Counted from the stretch's first letter, positions 52,295-61,142 are shown. The stretch: DNA of 64,000 nucleotides from Lachnospiraceae bacterium UBA935 (GCA_002293525.1 DBDJ01000068.1:153664-217663), one strand, 5' to 3'. The notes: a model not told the origin generated them from the letters alone. Numbers and translations: made by a program.

Positions 52295-52744
52295 ATGACT
52301 TTTTTCTGGCTCATTTTGTTTATTGTGTTAGTGATTGCTGAACTATCAACAATGGGTCTGACGACGATATGGTTTGCAGGGGGTGCTCTGATTGCTACCC
52401 TGGCAGCTATATTCGGCGCGAATGAAGGGGTGCAGATACTTCTGTTTTTGCTGATCTCGATTCTGCTGCTGATTTTTACCCGTCCGATTGCCGTGAAATA
52501 CTTTAATAAAGACCGGGCGCGGACCAATGTGGAAAGCTATATCGGCAGACAGGTAATCGTAATCAGTGAGATTGACAATCTGCAGGGAATCGGTCAGGTT
52601 ACTCTAGGGGGGCAGGAATGGACAGCCAGATCCGCTCAGGACGGGATTGTTCTGCCGGTAGGTGCCGTAGGCATAGTAAAATATGTTGACGGCGTAAAAC
52701 TGATTATTGAAGAAAAAAAGGAGGAGGAAAGTAAGAATGGGTGA
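52295..52744 (+). CDS. NfeD-family membrane protein
   Basis: A 149-residue protein with two to three N-terminal TM segments (about 1-70) and a C-terminal OB-fold domain (about 85-140, GRQVIVISEIDNLQGIGQVTLGGQEWTA). NfeD proteins pair with SPFH/stomatin-like proteins in membrane microdomains. Here the SPFH gene overlaps it by 8 bp. AAAGGAGG lies 10 bp before the ATG. Confidence 0.92.
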   Translation: MTFFWLILFIVLVIAELSTMGLTTIWFAGGALIATLAAIFGANEGVQILLFLLISILLLIFTRPIAVKYFNKDRARTNVESYIGRQVIVISEIDNLQGIGQVTLGGQEWTARSAQDGIVLPVGAVGIVKYVDGVKLIIEEKKEEESKNG

Positions 52745-53678
52745 ATTATTTGGAGGTATTTTGATTTTTCTATTTCTTATATTATTTATTATAATATTAT
52801 TGTCATCCTGTATCAAAATCGTGCCGCAAGCTTATGCCTTTGTCGTCGAACGGCTGGGAGCTTTTCAGGGAACTTGGCAGGTCGGCCTGCATTTCAAGCT
52901 GCCGCTAATAGATAAGATTGCGAGAAGGGTCAATCTGAAAGAACAGGTAGTCGACTTTGCGCCACAGCCGGTTATTACCAAGGACAATGTAACCATGAGA
53001 ATCGATACGGTGGTGTTTTTCCAGATTACGGACCCCAAGCTGTTTGCTTACGGCGTGGAAAATCCTATTATGGCCATCGAGAACCTGACAGCTACGACGC
53101 TCAGGAATATCATCGGTGATCTGGAACTGGATCAGACGCTGACCTCCAGAGAGACGATCAACACCAAGATGCGGGCTTCCCTGGACGTGGCTACCGATCC
53201 CTGGGGGATCAAGGTCAACCGGGTAGAGCTGAAAAACATCATGCCTCCCGCCGAGATCCAGAACGCCATGGAAAAACAGATGAAGGCGGAACGTGAACGC
53301 CGTGAATCCGTCACCCGTGCCGAAGGTGAAAAGATTGCCAACATAACGGTAGCAGAAGGTAAGAAAGCCTCGGCGATCCTGGAAGCGGAAGCGGAAAAAC
53401 AGTCGGCGATCCTGCGTGCAGAAGCCGAGAAGGAAAAGATGATCCGCGAAGCAGAAGGTGAAGCGGAAGCCATTATGAAAGTACAGCAGGCCAAGGCCGA
53501 CGGGATCCGAATGATCCGTGAAGCGGGAGCCGACCGGGCGGTGCTTCAGATCAAGAGCCTGGAAGCATTTGAAAAAGCGGCCGACGGCAAAGCGACCAAG
53601 ATTATTATTCCTTCAGAGATCCAAGGGCTTGCCGGCTTGGTTGCTTCACTGAAAGAAATAGCTGTTGAAGATAAATAA
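52737..53678 (+). CDS. SPFH/stomatin-family protein (band 7)
   Basis: A 313-residue SPFH protein. One N-terminal TM (about 5-25) is followed by the band-7 domain (about 30-190: QAYAFVVERLGAF, TKDNVTMRIDTVVFFQ, WGIKVNRVELKNI) and a long Glu/Ala-rich coiled coil (about 190-290). Such proteins form oligomers in membrane microdomains, often with NfeD. The frame is open from 52707, but ATG 52737 follows AGGAGGAAAG by 6 bp and gives the usual start. It is co-transcribed with the nfeD-like gene. Confidence 0.94.
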   Translation: MGELFGGILIFLFLILFIIILLSSCIKIVPQAYAFVVERLGAFQGTWQVGLHFKLPLIDKIARRVNLKEQVVDFAPQPVITKDNVTMRIDTVVFFQITDPKLFAYGVENPIMAIENLTATTLRNIIGDLELDQTLTSRETINTKMRASLDVATDPWGIKVNRVELKNIMPPAEIQNAMEKQMKAERERRESVTRAEGEKIANITVAEGKKASAILEAEAEKQSAILRAEAEKEKMIREAEGEAEAIMKVQQAKADGIRMIREAGADRAVLQIKSLEAFEKAADGKATKIIIPSEIQGLAGLVASLKEIAVEDK

Positions 53679-53734
53679 GAATAACAACTGTAATCAAGAA
53701 TTACGATAGGCAATTTGAGAAAAAGCATCAACGT

Positions 53735-53768
53735 ATGTCAGCTTACTGGAATGCCGGTAAGCTGACAT
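53735..53768 (+). terminator. Hairpin after the SPFH gene
   Basis: A perfect 12-bp stem, ATGTCAGCTTAC / GTAAGCTGACAT, with a 10-nt loop. There is no T-run. Confidence 0.65.
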
Positions 53769-53806
53769 ATCAATTCAATTGGACGACAAGTTAAAGAGGG
53801 TAGGTT

Positions 53807-54790
53807 ATGAATCTTCGGGGAAGACATTTTTTAAAGCTGTTAGATTACTCCAAGGAAGAAATTAATTATCTGCTGGAATTGGCGGCAGATTTAAAGGAAA
53901 AGAAGAAAGAACGGATTTTTACCGAATATCATAAAGGGAAAAATATCGCCCTGATATTTGAAAAAACCAGCACCCGTACCCGGTGTGCATTTGAAGTGGC
54001 CGCTTATGACCTTGGCATGAATGTCACATATCTTGACCCGTCATGTTCTCAGATCGGCAAGAAGGAAAGCACTGCCGATACCGCCAGGGTGCTGAGCAGC
54101 ATGTATGACGGCATCGAATACCGGGGCTTTGAGCAGGATATTGTGGAGGAACTGGCGCTTTATTCCGGGGTGCCGGTCTGGAACGGCCTTACCAATGAAT
54201 TTCATCCCACCCAGATGCTGGCGGATCTTTTGACCATCAAAGAACATTTCGGGGAGCTTGCAGGCATTAAGCTGACCTATATGGGTGATGCCCGTTATAA
54301 TATGGGCAATTCCCTGATGGTGGCCTGTGCCAGGATGGGGATGCATTTTACAGCCTGTACGGCCGCAGAGTATTTTCCGGCTCCGGAGCTGGTGTCAGAG
54401 TGTGAGGAAATCGCGGAAGCATCCGGAGGCAGCATAACCTTGACAGAGGATATTGCTGTCGGAACTGCGGGGGCCAAGGTGATTTATACGGATGTATGGG
54501 TTTCGATGGGCGAACCTGATGAAATATGGGAAAAAAGAATCCGCGACCTTAAGCCTTATCAAGTGAATGCCAACGTCATGAAGCAAGCCGATCAGGATGC
54601 GGTTTTTATGCATTGTTTACCGGCTTTCCATGATATCAAGACGGCTACCGGTAAAGAAATCTACCAAAAATTCGGCATTACTGAGATGGAAGTAACGGAT
54701 GAGGTATTTGAATCGGCCCGGTCGGTGGTCTTTGAAGAGGCCGAGAACCGGATGCATACGATAAAAGCGATTATGGCGGCAACGTTATGA
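53807..54790 (+). CDS. argF: Ornithine carbamoyltransferase
   Basis: ArgF makes citrulline from ornithine and carbamoyl phosphate in arginine synthesis (or runs in reverse as ArcB). The 327 residues contain the carbamoyl-phosphate site STRTR, HPTQ, the ornithine loop and HCLPAFHD. The enzyme name is firm; anabolic versus catabolic role is not, because no arc or arg neighbour is present. GAGGGTAGG lies before the ATG. The stop overlaps birA (ATGA). Confidence 0.94.
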   Translation: MNLRGRHFLKLLDYSKEEINYLLELAADLKEKKKERIFTEYHKGKNIALIFEKTSTRTRCAFEVAAYDLGMNVTYLDPSCSQIGKKESTADTARVLSSMYDGIEYRGFEQDIVEELALYSGVPVWNGLTNEFHPTQMLADLLTIKEHFGELAGIKLTYMGDARYNMGNSLMVACARMGMHFTACTAAEYFPAPELVSECEEIAEASGGSITLTEDIAVGTAGAKVIYTDVWVSMGEPDEIWEKRIRDLKPYQVNANVMKQADQDAVFMHCLPAFHDIKTATGKEIYQKFGITEMEVTDEVFESARSVVFEEAENRMHTIKAIMAATL

Positions 54791-55632
54791 TCGCGAAGCT
54801 GATCGAGCTGGACGAAGTCGACTCGACGAATAGCGAAGCCATGAGACAGGCAGAAAGCGGCGCGCCGCACGGGACAGTGGTCAGGGCGGAGCAGCAGCAT
54901 GCCGGCAAAGGGCGGCGCGGCAGGTACTGGCAGTCTCCTGGCGGGATGAATCTTTATTTTTCGCTTTTGCTCAGACCGTCGTTTATGCCGGAGCATGCTT
55001 CGATGCTTACCCTGCTGATGGCCTTGGCGGTTGCCGGGGCGATAGAAGACGTGCGCGATGACCGGAATCCGGGGATCCGGATTAAGTGGCCCAATGATGT
55101 CGTACTGAACCACAAGAAAGTATGCGGCATTCTTACGGAACTGAAGGTCCGGCCAAGCGGTGCCGGCCAGCAAAGCGATACATGCCAGCAAAGTGATGTT
55201 GGCCAGCTTAGTGCTGTTCAGCCTCAAAATATTATTAATTATGTCGTTGTCGGTGTCGGTGTCAATGTCAACATGGATGAAATCCCGGCGGAATTGGCCG
55301 GAAAGGCCACTTCGCTGCGGTGTGAGTTTCATCGTGAAATATCGCGGGACTGGTTGCTTAAGGCCATCATACGGCATTTTAGTGAATTATATCGGGTATT
55401 TGAAATAAATCATAATCTGGAATTTATCAGGCAAGAATATAATCAGTATCTGGCAGGGCTGGGAGAAGAAGTGCGGGTTTTGGATCCGCAAGGTGAATAT
55501 ACCGGAATCTCCCATGGGATCACGGCACATGGCGAGCTTTTGGTTCAGAAATCAACTGACAGCCAGGAAGCGGAAATGATCAAGGTTTATGCCGGGGAAG
55601 TTTCAGTCAGAGGGAGCGGCGGATATGCTTAA
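54787..55632 (+). CDS. birA: Biotin-[acetyl-CoA-carboxylase] ligase
   Basis: A 281-residue biotin protein ligase without an N-terminal helix-turn-helix, so it is a ligase only, not a repressor. The core has EVDSTNSEAM, QQHAGKGRRGRYW (biotinyl-AMP loop), MNLYFSLLLRP, IKWPNDVVLNHKKVCGILTE and VGVGVNVN. The C-terminal domain has GLGEEVRVLD. Residues about 128-145 are a threefold repeat (QQSDTC, QQSDVG, QLSAVQ) absent from typical ligases, caused by an 18-bp tandem repeat. It overlaps argF by 4 bp and the next gene by 8 bp. Confidence 0.94.
   Translation: MIAKLIELDEVDSTNSEAMRQAESGAPHGTVVRAEQQHAGKGRRGRYWQSPGGMNLYFSLLLRPSFMPEHASMLTLLMALAVAGAIEDVRDDRNPGIRIKWPNDVVLNHKKVCGILTELKVRPSGAGQQSDTCQQSDVGQLSAVQPQNIINYVVVGVGVNVNMDEIPAELAGKATSLRCEFHREISRDWLLKAIIRHFSELYRVFEINHNLEFIRQEYNQYLAGLGEEVRVLDPQGEYTGISHGITAHGELLVQKSTDSQEAEMIKVYAGEVSVRGSGGYA
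55166..55219 (+). repeat. In-frame 18-bp tandem repeat inside birA
   Basis: Three units starting GCCAGC at 55166, 55184 and 55202. The period is a multiple of three and keeps the frame open. Confidence 0.9.
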
Positions 55633-55942
55633 GCGGACAGCGCTGTGCGGGGCCAATGCCTATACGCAGAAATATTATTTCAATGAGCAGTTTGCCGGCC
55701 TGCCGAAGGCAGTTAAGGAGGAGCTGAAGATTTTATGTGTCCTTTTTACGGAAGAGGTAGGTGGTATTTTTACCATCTGGTTTGACGAGGACGGCAGCTT
55801 GCTGCTGGAAACCGAATGTGAAGAAAGGGACTTTTATTATGATGAAATCAGCAGCGGGCTTATGGTCAGGGAAGTAAGAACCAAGCGGAAAGAACTGTTT
55901 GAATCCCTGGAGTTGTATTATCGCAGCGTAAAAGAGGGGTAA
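55625..55942 (+). CDS. Small conserved hypothetical protein (possibly DUF6145-like)
   Basis: A 105-residue protein, MLKRTALCGANAYTQKYYF at the start, then EELKILCVLFTEEVGGIFTIWF and an acidic C-terminal part. It resembles the DUF6145 family of Clostridia from memory; this is not verified. ATG 55625 lies in the birA stop region behind GGGAGCGG, so it is translationally coupled to birA. coaX follows. No function can be assigned. Confidence 0.7.
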   Translation: MLKRTALCGANAYTQKYYFNEQFAGLPKAVKEELKILCVLFTEEVGGIFTIWFDEDGSLLLETECEERDFYYDEISSGLMVREVRTKRKELFESLELYYRSVKEG

Positions 55943-55977
55943 GATAAGGTGTGCAAAGCGCACGGATTGGAGTCAAA

Positions 55978-56745
55978 GTGATTCTGGTAATTGATGTAGG
56001 GAATACCAATATATCCTGCGGGGTCTATGAGGGCAAAAATCTGGTTACGACGTTCCGGCTGATGACCAGGCAGCCGCGTACATCCGATGAATATGGGGTG
56101 ATGTTTTTAGATATGCTGCAGAGGAATAACGTGACTAAGAAGCAGGTTGAAGGCACGGTAATCGCCAGTGTGGTTCCTAATGTCATGCACGCGCTGATCG
56201 GGGCGATCGGGCGCTATATCGGGAATACCCCTTTAATCGTCGGACCAGGGGTCAGGACAGGGATCAAGATCGTGACAGAAAACCCCAGAGAAATCGGAGC
56301 TGACCGGATCGTCGATGCGGTGGCGGGTTATGAACTTTACGGGGGACCGGTGCTGGTGCTTGACTTTGGGACGGCGACTACGTATGACCTGATATCAGAG
56401 GACGGCAGTTTCTGTGCCGGTATCACAGCTCCGGGCATCCGTATTTCAGCAAAGGCTTTATGGGAAGATACAGCCAGGCTGCCGGAAGTGGAAATCAAGA
56501 AACCTAAGTCAATCCTCGCTCAGGAGACGATAACCAGTATCCAGGCAGGACTGGTTTATGGACAGATCGGACAGACGGAATATATCGTCAATCAGATAAA
56601 GAAAGAAGCCGGCTATACAGACCTGAAAGTAGTGGCGACCGGGGGAATGGGCCGGATCATTGCGGAGGAAACCGATGTTATTCAGGTCTACGATCCGCAG
56701 CTGACGCTTCAGGGTCTGCGGATTATATATGAAAAGAATAAATAA
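55978..56745 (+). CDS. coaX: Type III pantothenate kinase
   Basis: CoaX phosphorylates pantothenate, the first step of coenzyme A synthesis; type III enzymes resist feedback by CoA. The 255 residues have the phosphate loop VIDVGNTNISCGV, the GADRIVDAVAGYEL segment, LDFGTATTYDLI, and ATGGMGRII. The frame is open to GTG 55951, but GTG 55978 follows GGAG by 6 bp and gives the family-type MILVIDVGNTNI start. It lies in the birA-to-dus run. Confidence 0.94.
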   Translation: MILVIDVGNTNISCGVYEGKNLVTTFRLMTRQPRTSDEYGVMFLDMLQRNNVTKKQVEGTVIASVVPNVMHALIGAIGRYIGNTPLIVGPGVRTGIKIVTENPREIGADRIVDAVAGYELYGGPVLVLDFGTATTYDLISEDGSFCAGITAPGIRISAKALWEDTARLPEVEIKKPKSILAQETITSIQAGLVYGQIGQTEYIVNQIKKEAGYTDLKVVATGGMGRIIAEETDVIQVYDPQLTLQGLRIIYEKNK

Positions 56746-56764
56746 ATCAATGAATAAGTATACG

Positions 56765-56824
56765 AACAAGAACGATGTGAATAAGAACGATAAGAATAAG
56801 AACGATGCGAATAAGAACGATACA
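56765..56824 (+). repeat. Four 15-bp tandem units before dus
   Basis: AA[T/C]AAGAACGAT plus three variable bases at 56765, 56780, 56795 and 56810. If translated from an upstream ATG (56729 or 56751) they would encode NKND-x four times. Confidence 0.92.
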
Positions 56825-57805
56825 ATGACGACAATCAGAGCATTAAAAATAGGCGATGTTACGATAAAGAACAACCTGCTCTTGGCACCGATGGCCGGAG
56901 TAACTGATCTGGCCTTCCGCCTGCTTTGCCGGGAACATGGGGCCGGCTTGCTGGGTATGGAAATGGTCAGTGCCAAGGCGGTACTATATGGGAACAAGAA
57001 TACCGAGACTCTTTTGGAAGTGCATCCGGAGGAACGGCCGGTATCGCTCCAGCTGTTTGGCTCTGACCCGGCTATTATCAGCGAGATCGCTGCGCGGATC
57101 GAAGCACGTCCATTTGACATTCTGGATCTCAATATGGGCTGCCCGGTGCCGAAAGTGGTGAATAACGGGGAAGGGTCGGCGCTGATGAAAGATCCCCGTT
57201 TAGCCGGAGCGATTATCGAGCAAACAGTGAAAGCGATCCATAAGCCGGTAACGGTGAAAATCAGAAAGGGCTACCACGCAGCGGAGGCCAATGCCGTGGA
57301 AATTGCCCGTATCGCCGAACAGTCGGGAGCGGCGGCGATAACCGTCCACGGCCGGACAAGGGAGCAGTTCTATGCCGGCGAGGCCGACTGGGAAATCATC
57401 GCAGCGGTTAAAGACGCGGTAAAGATACCGGTGATCGGCAACGGCGACGTGACTGACGGGCTGTCGGCGGCGGCGATGTTGCTTAAGACCCGGTGTGACG
57501 GCATCATGATCGGCCGGGCAGCACGAGGGAATCCCTGGATATTTGAGCAGATAGCCACTTATCTGGAAAGCGGGAGGGGGTCTGCCAAGCCATCGCTGCA
57601 GGAGATCTGCGCGACGATAATAAAGCATGCGTCAAGGCTTGTACAATATAAAGGCGAATATACCGGCATCCGGGAAATGCGCAAGCATGTTGCGTGGTAC
57701 ACGGCCGGCTATCCTCATTCCGCCGGGCTGCGGAGAAAAGTAAATGAAATAGAGACATTTGCCCAGTTAGAAGCGATGGTCGCAAATTTGTCCCACATAT
57801 TATAA
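56825..57805 (+). CDS. dus: tRNA-dihydrouridine synthase
   Basis: Dus reduces uridines in the tRNA D-loop with FMN and NADPH. The family start is LKIGDVTIKNNLLLAPMAGVTDLAF. The catalytic Cys is in LDLNMGCPVPKV, FMN contacts are in VTVKIRKGY, ITVHGRTREQFY, IPVIGNGDV and GIMIGRAARGNPWIF. ATG 56825 gives a normal 326-residue protein but has a poor ribosome site. The frame is open back to 56729 and 56751, which would add a 25-32 residue Asn/Lys-rich head made of the 15-bp repeat; the start is therefore uncertain. Confidence 0.94.
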   Translation: MTTIRALKIGDVTIKNNLLLAPMAGVTDLAFRLLCREHGAGLLGMEMVSAKAVLYGNKNTETLLEVHPEERPVSLQLFGSDPAIISEIAARIEARPFDILDLNMGCPVPKVVNNGEGSALMKDPRLAGAIIEQTVKAIHKPVTVKIRKGYHAAEANAVEIARIAEQSGAAAITVHGRTREQFYAGEADWEIIAAVKDAVKIPVIGNGDVTDGLSAAAMLLKTRCDGIMIGRAARGNPWIFEQIATYLESGRGSAKPSLQEICATIIKHASRLVQYKGEYTGIREMRKHVAWYTAGYPHSAGLRRKVNEIETFAQLEAMVANLSHIL

Positions 57806-57828
57806 ATACCATAAGCATATTCTCAAAT

Positions 57829-58533
57829 ATGAAAGAAAATGTGAAGAGCTTACTTTATTTCGGACTGCAGGATAAAATATGTGCCAAAAGACGGCGGTGG
57901 GATATTTACTCCCTCCCGATTTACCGCTGTGCACGCAGAGGAATAACCCCGAACGGCCGGCTCCAATATTACTATGCTCCGGTACCGGAGTTTTATGTGG
58001 GGCCGGACGGATATAAAGGCCTCGCCAGCTACAGCCTGCCGGAGAATCAGAACCGGTATCGGGGGCGGCATGAATGGCGGGCGGAGAAACTGAGGGAATA
58101 TTTGCAAGAGGCCATAGAGCGGCTTAAGCCGGATGATTATTATCTCCACCCCACGGTACGCCGGATACTGGGCGGCGATAATGATGAACTGCCGCCGCTT
58201 CCGCTGCTGGAAGCGATGCTTTATGAAAAAAAGGGCTTTCCTTCCCTGGACATCATACTACCTAAGGACAGCCGCACCGGCGTGACGGATACGCTGATCA
58301 GCCTGCTCACCCCCTATCTGTCCCGGATCAATACGATTACGGTAGCCGGAGGCGAAGAGGGAGTATATCAAGAGCTGGAAGAATATTTTAATGAAGAATA
58401 TGGGATTGTCGTTAACAGGACCAAAAGAGCCGGTAAAACTAATTTTGTCCTAAATCTTTGGTCGGGAGCGGAAGAAACACGAAAATTTCTTGACACTATG
58501 GTTAAAAATGGGTATAATACGAAAGTTAATTAG
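57829..58533 (+). CDS. Conserved hypothetical protein
   Basis: A 234-residue cytosolic protein that I know only as a hypothetical type in this context. It has a basic N-terminus with aromatic residues (RRRWDIYSLPIYRCARRG), a tyrosine-rich middle (YYYAPVPEFYVGPDGYKGL) and an alpha/beta C-terminal half with ITVAGGEEGVYQELEEYF and TKRAGKTNFVLNLWSG. No catalytic motif is obvious. It starts at ATG 57829, 23 bp after dus, with no strong ribosome site. Its last codons and stop are repeated once downstream. Confidence 0.75.
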   Translation: MKENVKSLLYFGLQDKICAKRRRWDIYSLPIYRCARRGITPNGRLQYYYAPVPEFYVGPDGYKGLASYSLPENQNRYRGRHEWRAEKLREYLQEAIERLKPDDYYLHPTVRRILGGDNDELPPLPLLEAMLYEKKGFPSLDIILPKDSRTGVTDTLISLLTPYLSRINTITVAGGEEGVYQELEEYFNEEYGIVVNRTKRAGKTNFVLNLWSGAEETRKFLDTMVKNGYNTKVN

Positions 58534-58555
58534 CAATCAAAAGTTAATTGGCAGT
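58522..58555 (+). repeat. 17-bp tandem duplication over the stop codon at 58533
   Basis: AAAGTTAATTAGCAATC (58522) and AAAAGTTAATTGGCAGT (58539). The first contains the last codons and the TAG of the upstream gene. Confidence 0.8.
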
Positions 58556-58611
58556 TGAAATACAGGAATCGATCTGGTTAAATACAATGCAATGGGAAGG
58601 CGGAAAATAGT

Positions 58612-59100
58612 ATGGAAGAGAAGAAAAACATATTGACGTACGAAGGATTAAGGAAGTACGAAGACGAACTTCACGAACTGAAAGTAGTCAAAAGAAAAGA
58701 AGTGGCCGAGAAGATCAAAGAGGCCAGAGAACAAGGGGATCTGTCTGAAAATGCCGAATATGATGCCGCCAAGGACGAACAGCGTGACATTGAAACCAGA
58801 ATCGAAGAACTTGAAAAGATCCTAAAAAATGCCGAAGTTGTCGTAGAAGACGAGGTCGATCTGGATAAGATCAACATCGGCTGCGTGGTTAAGATCTGTG
58901 ACATGGAATTTGAAGAAGAAGTATCCTATAAAATCGTCGGCTCTACTGAAGCCAACAGCTTAAAAGGGCGGATTTCCAATGAGTCGCCCGTGGGGAAAGC
59001 CTTGATCGGCCGTAAAGTAGGGGAAACCGTTTCGGTAGAAACCCAGGTCGGCACATTGAAATATAAAGTATTGGAGATTCAGAGATCCAATCAGTCGTGA
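58612..59100 (+). CDS. greA: Transcription elongation factor GreA
   Basis: GreA rescues backtracked RNA polymerase by stimulating transcript cleavage. The 162 residues have the N-terminal coiled coil with the acidic tip (GDLSENAEYDAAKDEQRDIE) and the C-terminal FKBP-like domain (ISNESPVGKALIGRKVGETV). AAGGCGGAAA precedes the ATG. It is 33 bp upstream of lysS, the common clostridial greA-lysS order. Confidence 0.97.
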   Translation: MEEKKNILTYEGLRKYEDELHELKVVKRKEVAEKIKEAREQGDLSENAEYDAAKDEQRDIETRIEELEKILKNAEVVVEDEVDLDKINIGCVVKICDMEFEEEVSYKIVGSTEANSLKGRISNESPVGKALIGRKVGETVSVETQVGTLKYKVLEIQRSNQS

Positions 59101-59133
59101 GGCCGTCTGGCCAAGGCACTAACGGAGGAAATT

Positions 59134-60618
59134 ATGTCAGAACAGATAAATAATCAGGATATTCATCAGCTGCTGAAGGTGAGAAGGGATAAACTGGCCG
59201 TTTTGCAGGAAAACGGAAAAGACCCCTATCAGGTGATGAGCTACGAGGTGACTCATCATAGCCGTGAGATCAAGGAGCATTTTGATGAGCTGGAAGGCCA
59301 GACGGTGACGATCGCCGGGCGGATCATGGCCAAGCGGATCATGGGCAAGGCTTCTTTTTGCAATATTCAGGACATGCCCGGCAATATTCAGTGCTATGTC
59401 GCCCGGGACAGCGTCGGTGAAGATACCTATGCTGATTTTAAGAAATATGATGTCGGCGACATCGTCGGGATCAAGGGCGAAGTATTCCGTACCCAGAAGG
59501 GCGAGATGTCCGTTCACGCATACGACATCCTGCTTTTGTCCAAGAGCCTGCAGATCCTCCCGGAAAAATATCATGGCCTGGTCAATACCGACGTGCGCTA
59601 CCGCCAGCGATATACCGACCTGATCATGAATGAGGAAGTCCGCGATACCTTCGTCAAGCGTTCGCAGATTATCAGTGCCATCCGCCGCTATCTGGATGGG
59701 CAAGGCTTCCTGGAAGTAGAGACGCCGATGCTGGTGGCCAATGCCGGCGGCGCGGCGGCGCGGCCGTTTGAAACCCATTTCAACGCACTGGATGAAGATG
59801 TCAAGCTGCGGATCTCCTTGGAGCTCTACCTGAAAAGGCTGATCGTCGGCGGCATGGAACGGGTCTATGAGATCGGTCGGGTGTTCCGCAATGAAGGCTT
59901 GGACGGCCGTCATAATCCCGAATTTACGCTGATGGAACTCTATCAGGCCTATACCGACTACCACGGGATGATGGAACTGTGCGAAACCCTTTTCCGTCAT
60001 GTGGCGCAGGAAGTTCTGGGCACCACCTCAGTTATATACGGAGACGATGTAATTGATCTTGGCAAGCCCTTTGAGCGGCTGACGATGGTGGATGCCGTCA
60101 AGAAATACGCCGGGATCGACTTTGATCAGATTGAAACCCTGGAAGCTGCCAGAAGCTTAGCCGACGAAAAAAATATCCATTACGAAAAAAGGCATAAGAA
60201 GGGCGATATCCTCAGCCTATTCTTTGAAGAATATGTAGAAGACCATTTGGTTCAGCCGACCTTCATCATGGATCATCCGATTGAGATATCCCCGCTCACC
60301 AAAAAGAAACCGGACAAGCCGGAATACACCGAGCGGTTTGAGCTGTTCATCACCGGCCGGGAAATGGCCAATGCCTATTCCGAGCTGAACGACCCTCTGG
60401 ATCAGCGGGAACGCTTCCTGGCCCAGGAAGAGCTGAAAGCCCAGGGTGACGAGGAAGCCAACAGCGTTGACGAAGATTTCCTGAATGCCCTAGAGATCGG
60501 CATGCCCCCGACAGGCGGCATCGGCTTCGGCATCGACCGGATGGTCATGCTGCTGACCGACTCACCGGCGATTAGGGATGTGTTGTTGTTTCCGACGATG
60601 AAGAGTTTGGATAAGTAA
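59134..60618 (+). CDS. lysS: Lysyl-tRNA synthetase, class II
   Basis: LysS charges tRNA-Lys. The 494 residues contain the N-terminal OB anticodon-binding domain (about 55-150, VTIAGRIMAKRIMGKASFCNI) and the class II catalytic domain: motif 1 near FLEVETPML, motif 2 FRNEGLDGRHNPEFTLME, motif 3 GIGFGIDRMVMLL. CGGAGGA lies before the ATG. It is followed by a terminator and marks the end of the core-gene block before the defence island. Confidence 0.97.
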   Translation: MSEQINNQDIHQLLKVRRDKLAVLQENGKDPYQVMSYEVTHHSREIKEHFDELEGQTVTIAGRIMAKRIMGKASFCNIQDMPGNIQCYVARDSVGEDTYADFKKYDVGDIVGIKGEVFRTQKGEMSVHAYDILLLSKSLQILPEKYHGLVNTDVRYRQRYTDLIMNEEVRDTFVKRSQIISAIRRYLDGQGFLEVETPMLVANAGGAAARPFETHFNALDEDVKLRISLELYLKRLIVGGMERVYEIGRVFRNEGLDGRHNPEFTLMELYQAYTDYHGMMELCETLFRHVAQEVLGTTSVIYGDDVIDLGKPFERLTMVDAVKKYAGIDFDQIETLEAARSLADEKNIHYEKRHKKGDILSLFFEEYVEDHLVQPTFIMDHPIEISPLTKKKPDKPEYTERFELFITGREMANAYSELNDPLDQRERFLAQEELKAQGDEEANSVDEDFLNALEIGMPPTGGIGFGIDRMVMLLTDSPAIRDVLLFPTMKSLDK

Positions 60619-60714
60619 GAAAGTGGATTGTCCGTAATATAAGGGATTCGCACACAGTAATTTGAGCGTGGAAATTAGTAGTCAAGGATAGACGGAGTTC
60701 AAACAGTAATAGAT

Positions 60715-60754
60715 AAAAGCAGATATCTTCTGATAAAGAAGAGCATCTGCTTTT
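60715..60754 (+). terminator. Terminator after lysS
   Basis: Outer stem AAAAGCAGAT / ATCTGCTTTT and inner TCTTC / GAAGA around TGATAAA, with a T-run in the right arm. Confidence 0.85.
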
Positions 60755-60875
60755 TAAAAATAGAAAGAAAATCTTCATTTTTTTAAACGTTTTTATAGAT
60801 AATAAGACCCCTTTATGCTATACTTAAAACCGTGGTTTCTAAGTAAATTAGTGATTTAAGAAAGGCACTTTTGTG

Positions 60876-61073
60876 ATGGTAGTATCTTATAACGGTTTGT
60901 GGAAAAAGATGATCGATAAGAAACTTCAGAAGCAAGATCTGGTAAAGGAGCTAGGATTGAGCTCTGCTACGGTTGCTAAGATGGGGAAAGGAGAGCCGGT
61001 ATCAAATAAGGTGCTAGAAAAACTTGCAAAGTACTTTGAGTGCAGTGTAAGTGAAATTATGAGCTACGAATAA
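60876..61073 (+). CDS. XRE-family transcriptional regulator (Cro/C1-type)
   Basis: A 65-residue protein that is a bare helix-turn-helix: WKKMIDKKLQKQDLVKELGL, SSATVAKMGKGEPVSNKVLEKL and a C-terminal helix. It belongs to the short YozG/HTH_26-like group. GTG 60873 and ATG 60876 are both possible starts behind AAAGG. It stands 69 bp upstream of the BrxP gene in the same direction, at the left edge of the BREX-type genes, and probably regulates them. This is a position-based inference. Confidence 0.88.
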   Translation: MVVSYNGLWKKMIDKKLQKQDLVKELGLSSATVAKMGKGEPVSNKVLEKLAKYFECSVSEIMSYE

Positions 61074-61142
61074 AACCGGATTAAGTCCGTTTTTGTGGAC
61101 AGCTTATATGATATTATTTTTAGAACGGAGGTGAGCGGCAGA

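Noticed and set aside
60619..60875. Attachment site at the start of the BREX island
   Set aside because: The gap holds the lysS terminator and AT-rich sequence; no direct repeat that could pair with a right end is identifiable because the right end is outside the window.
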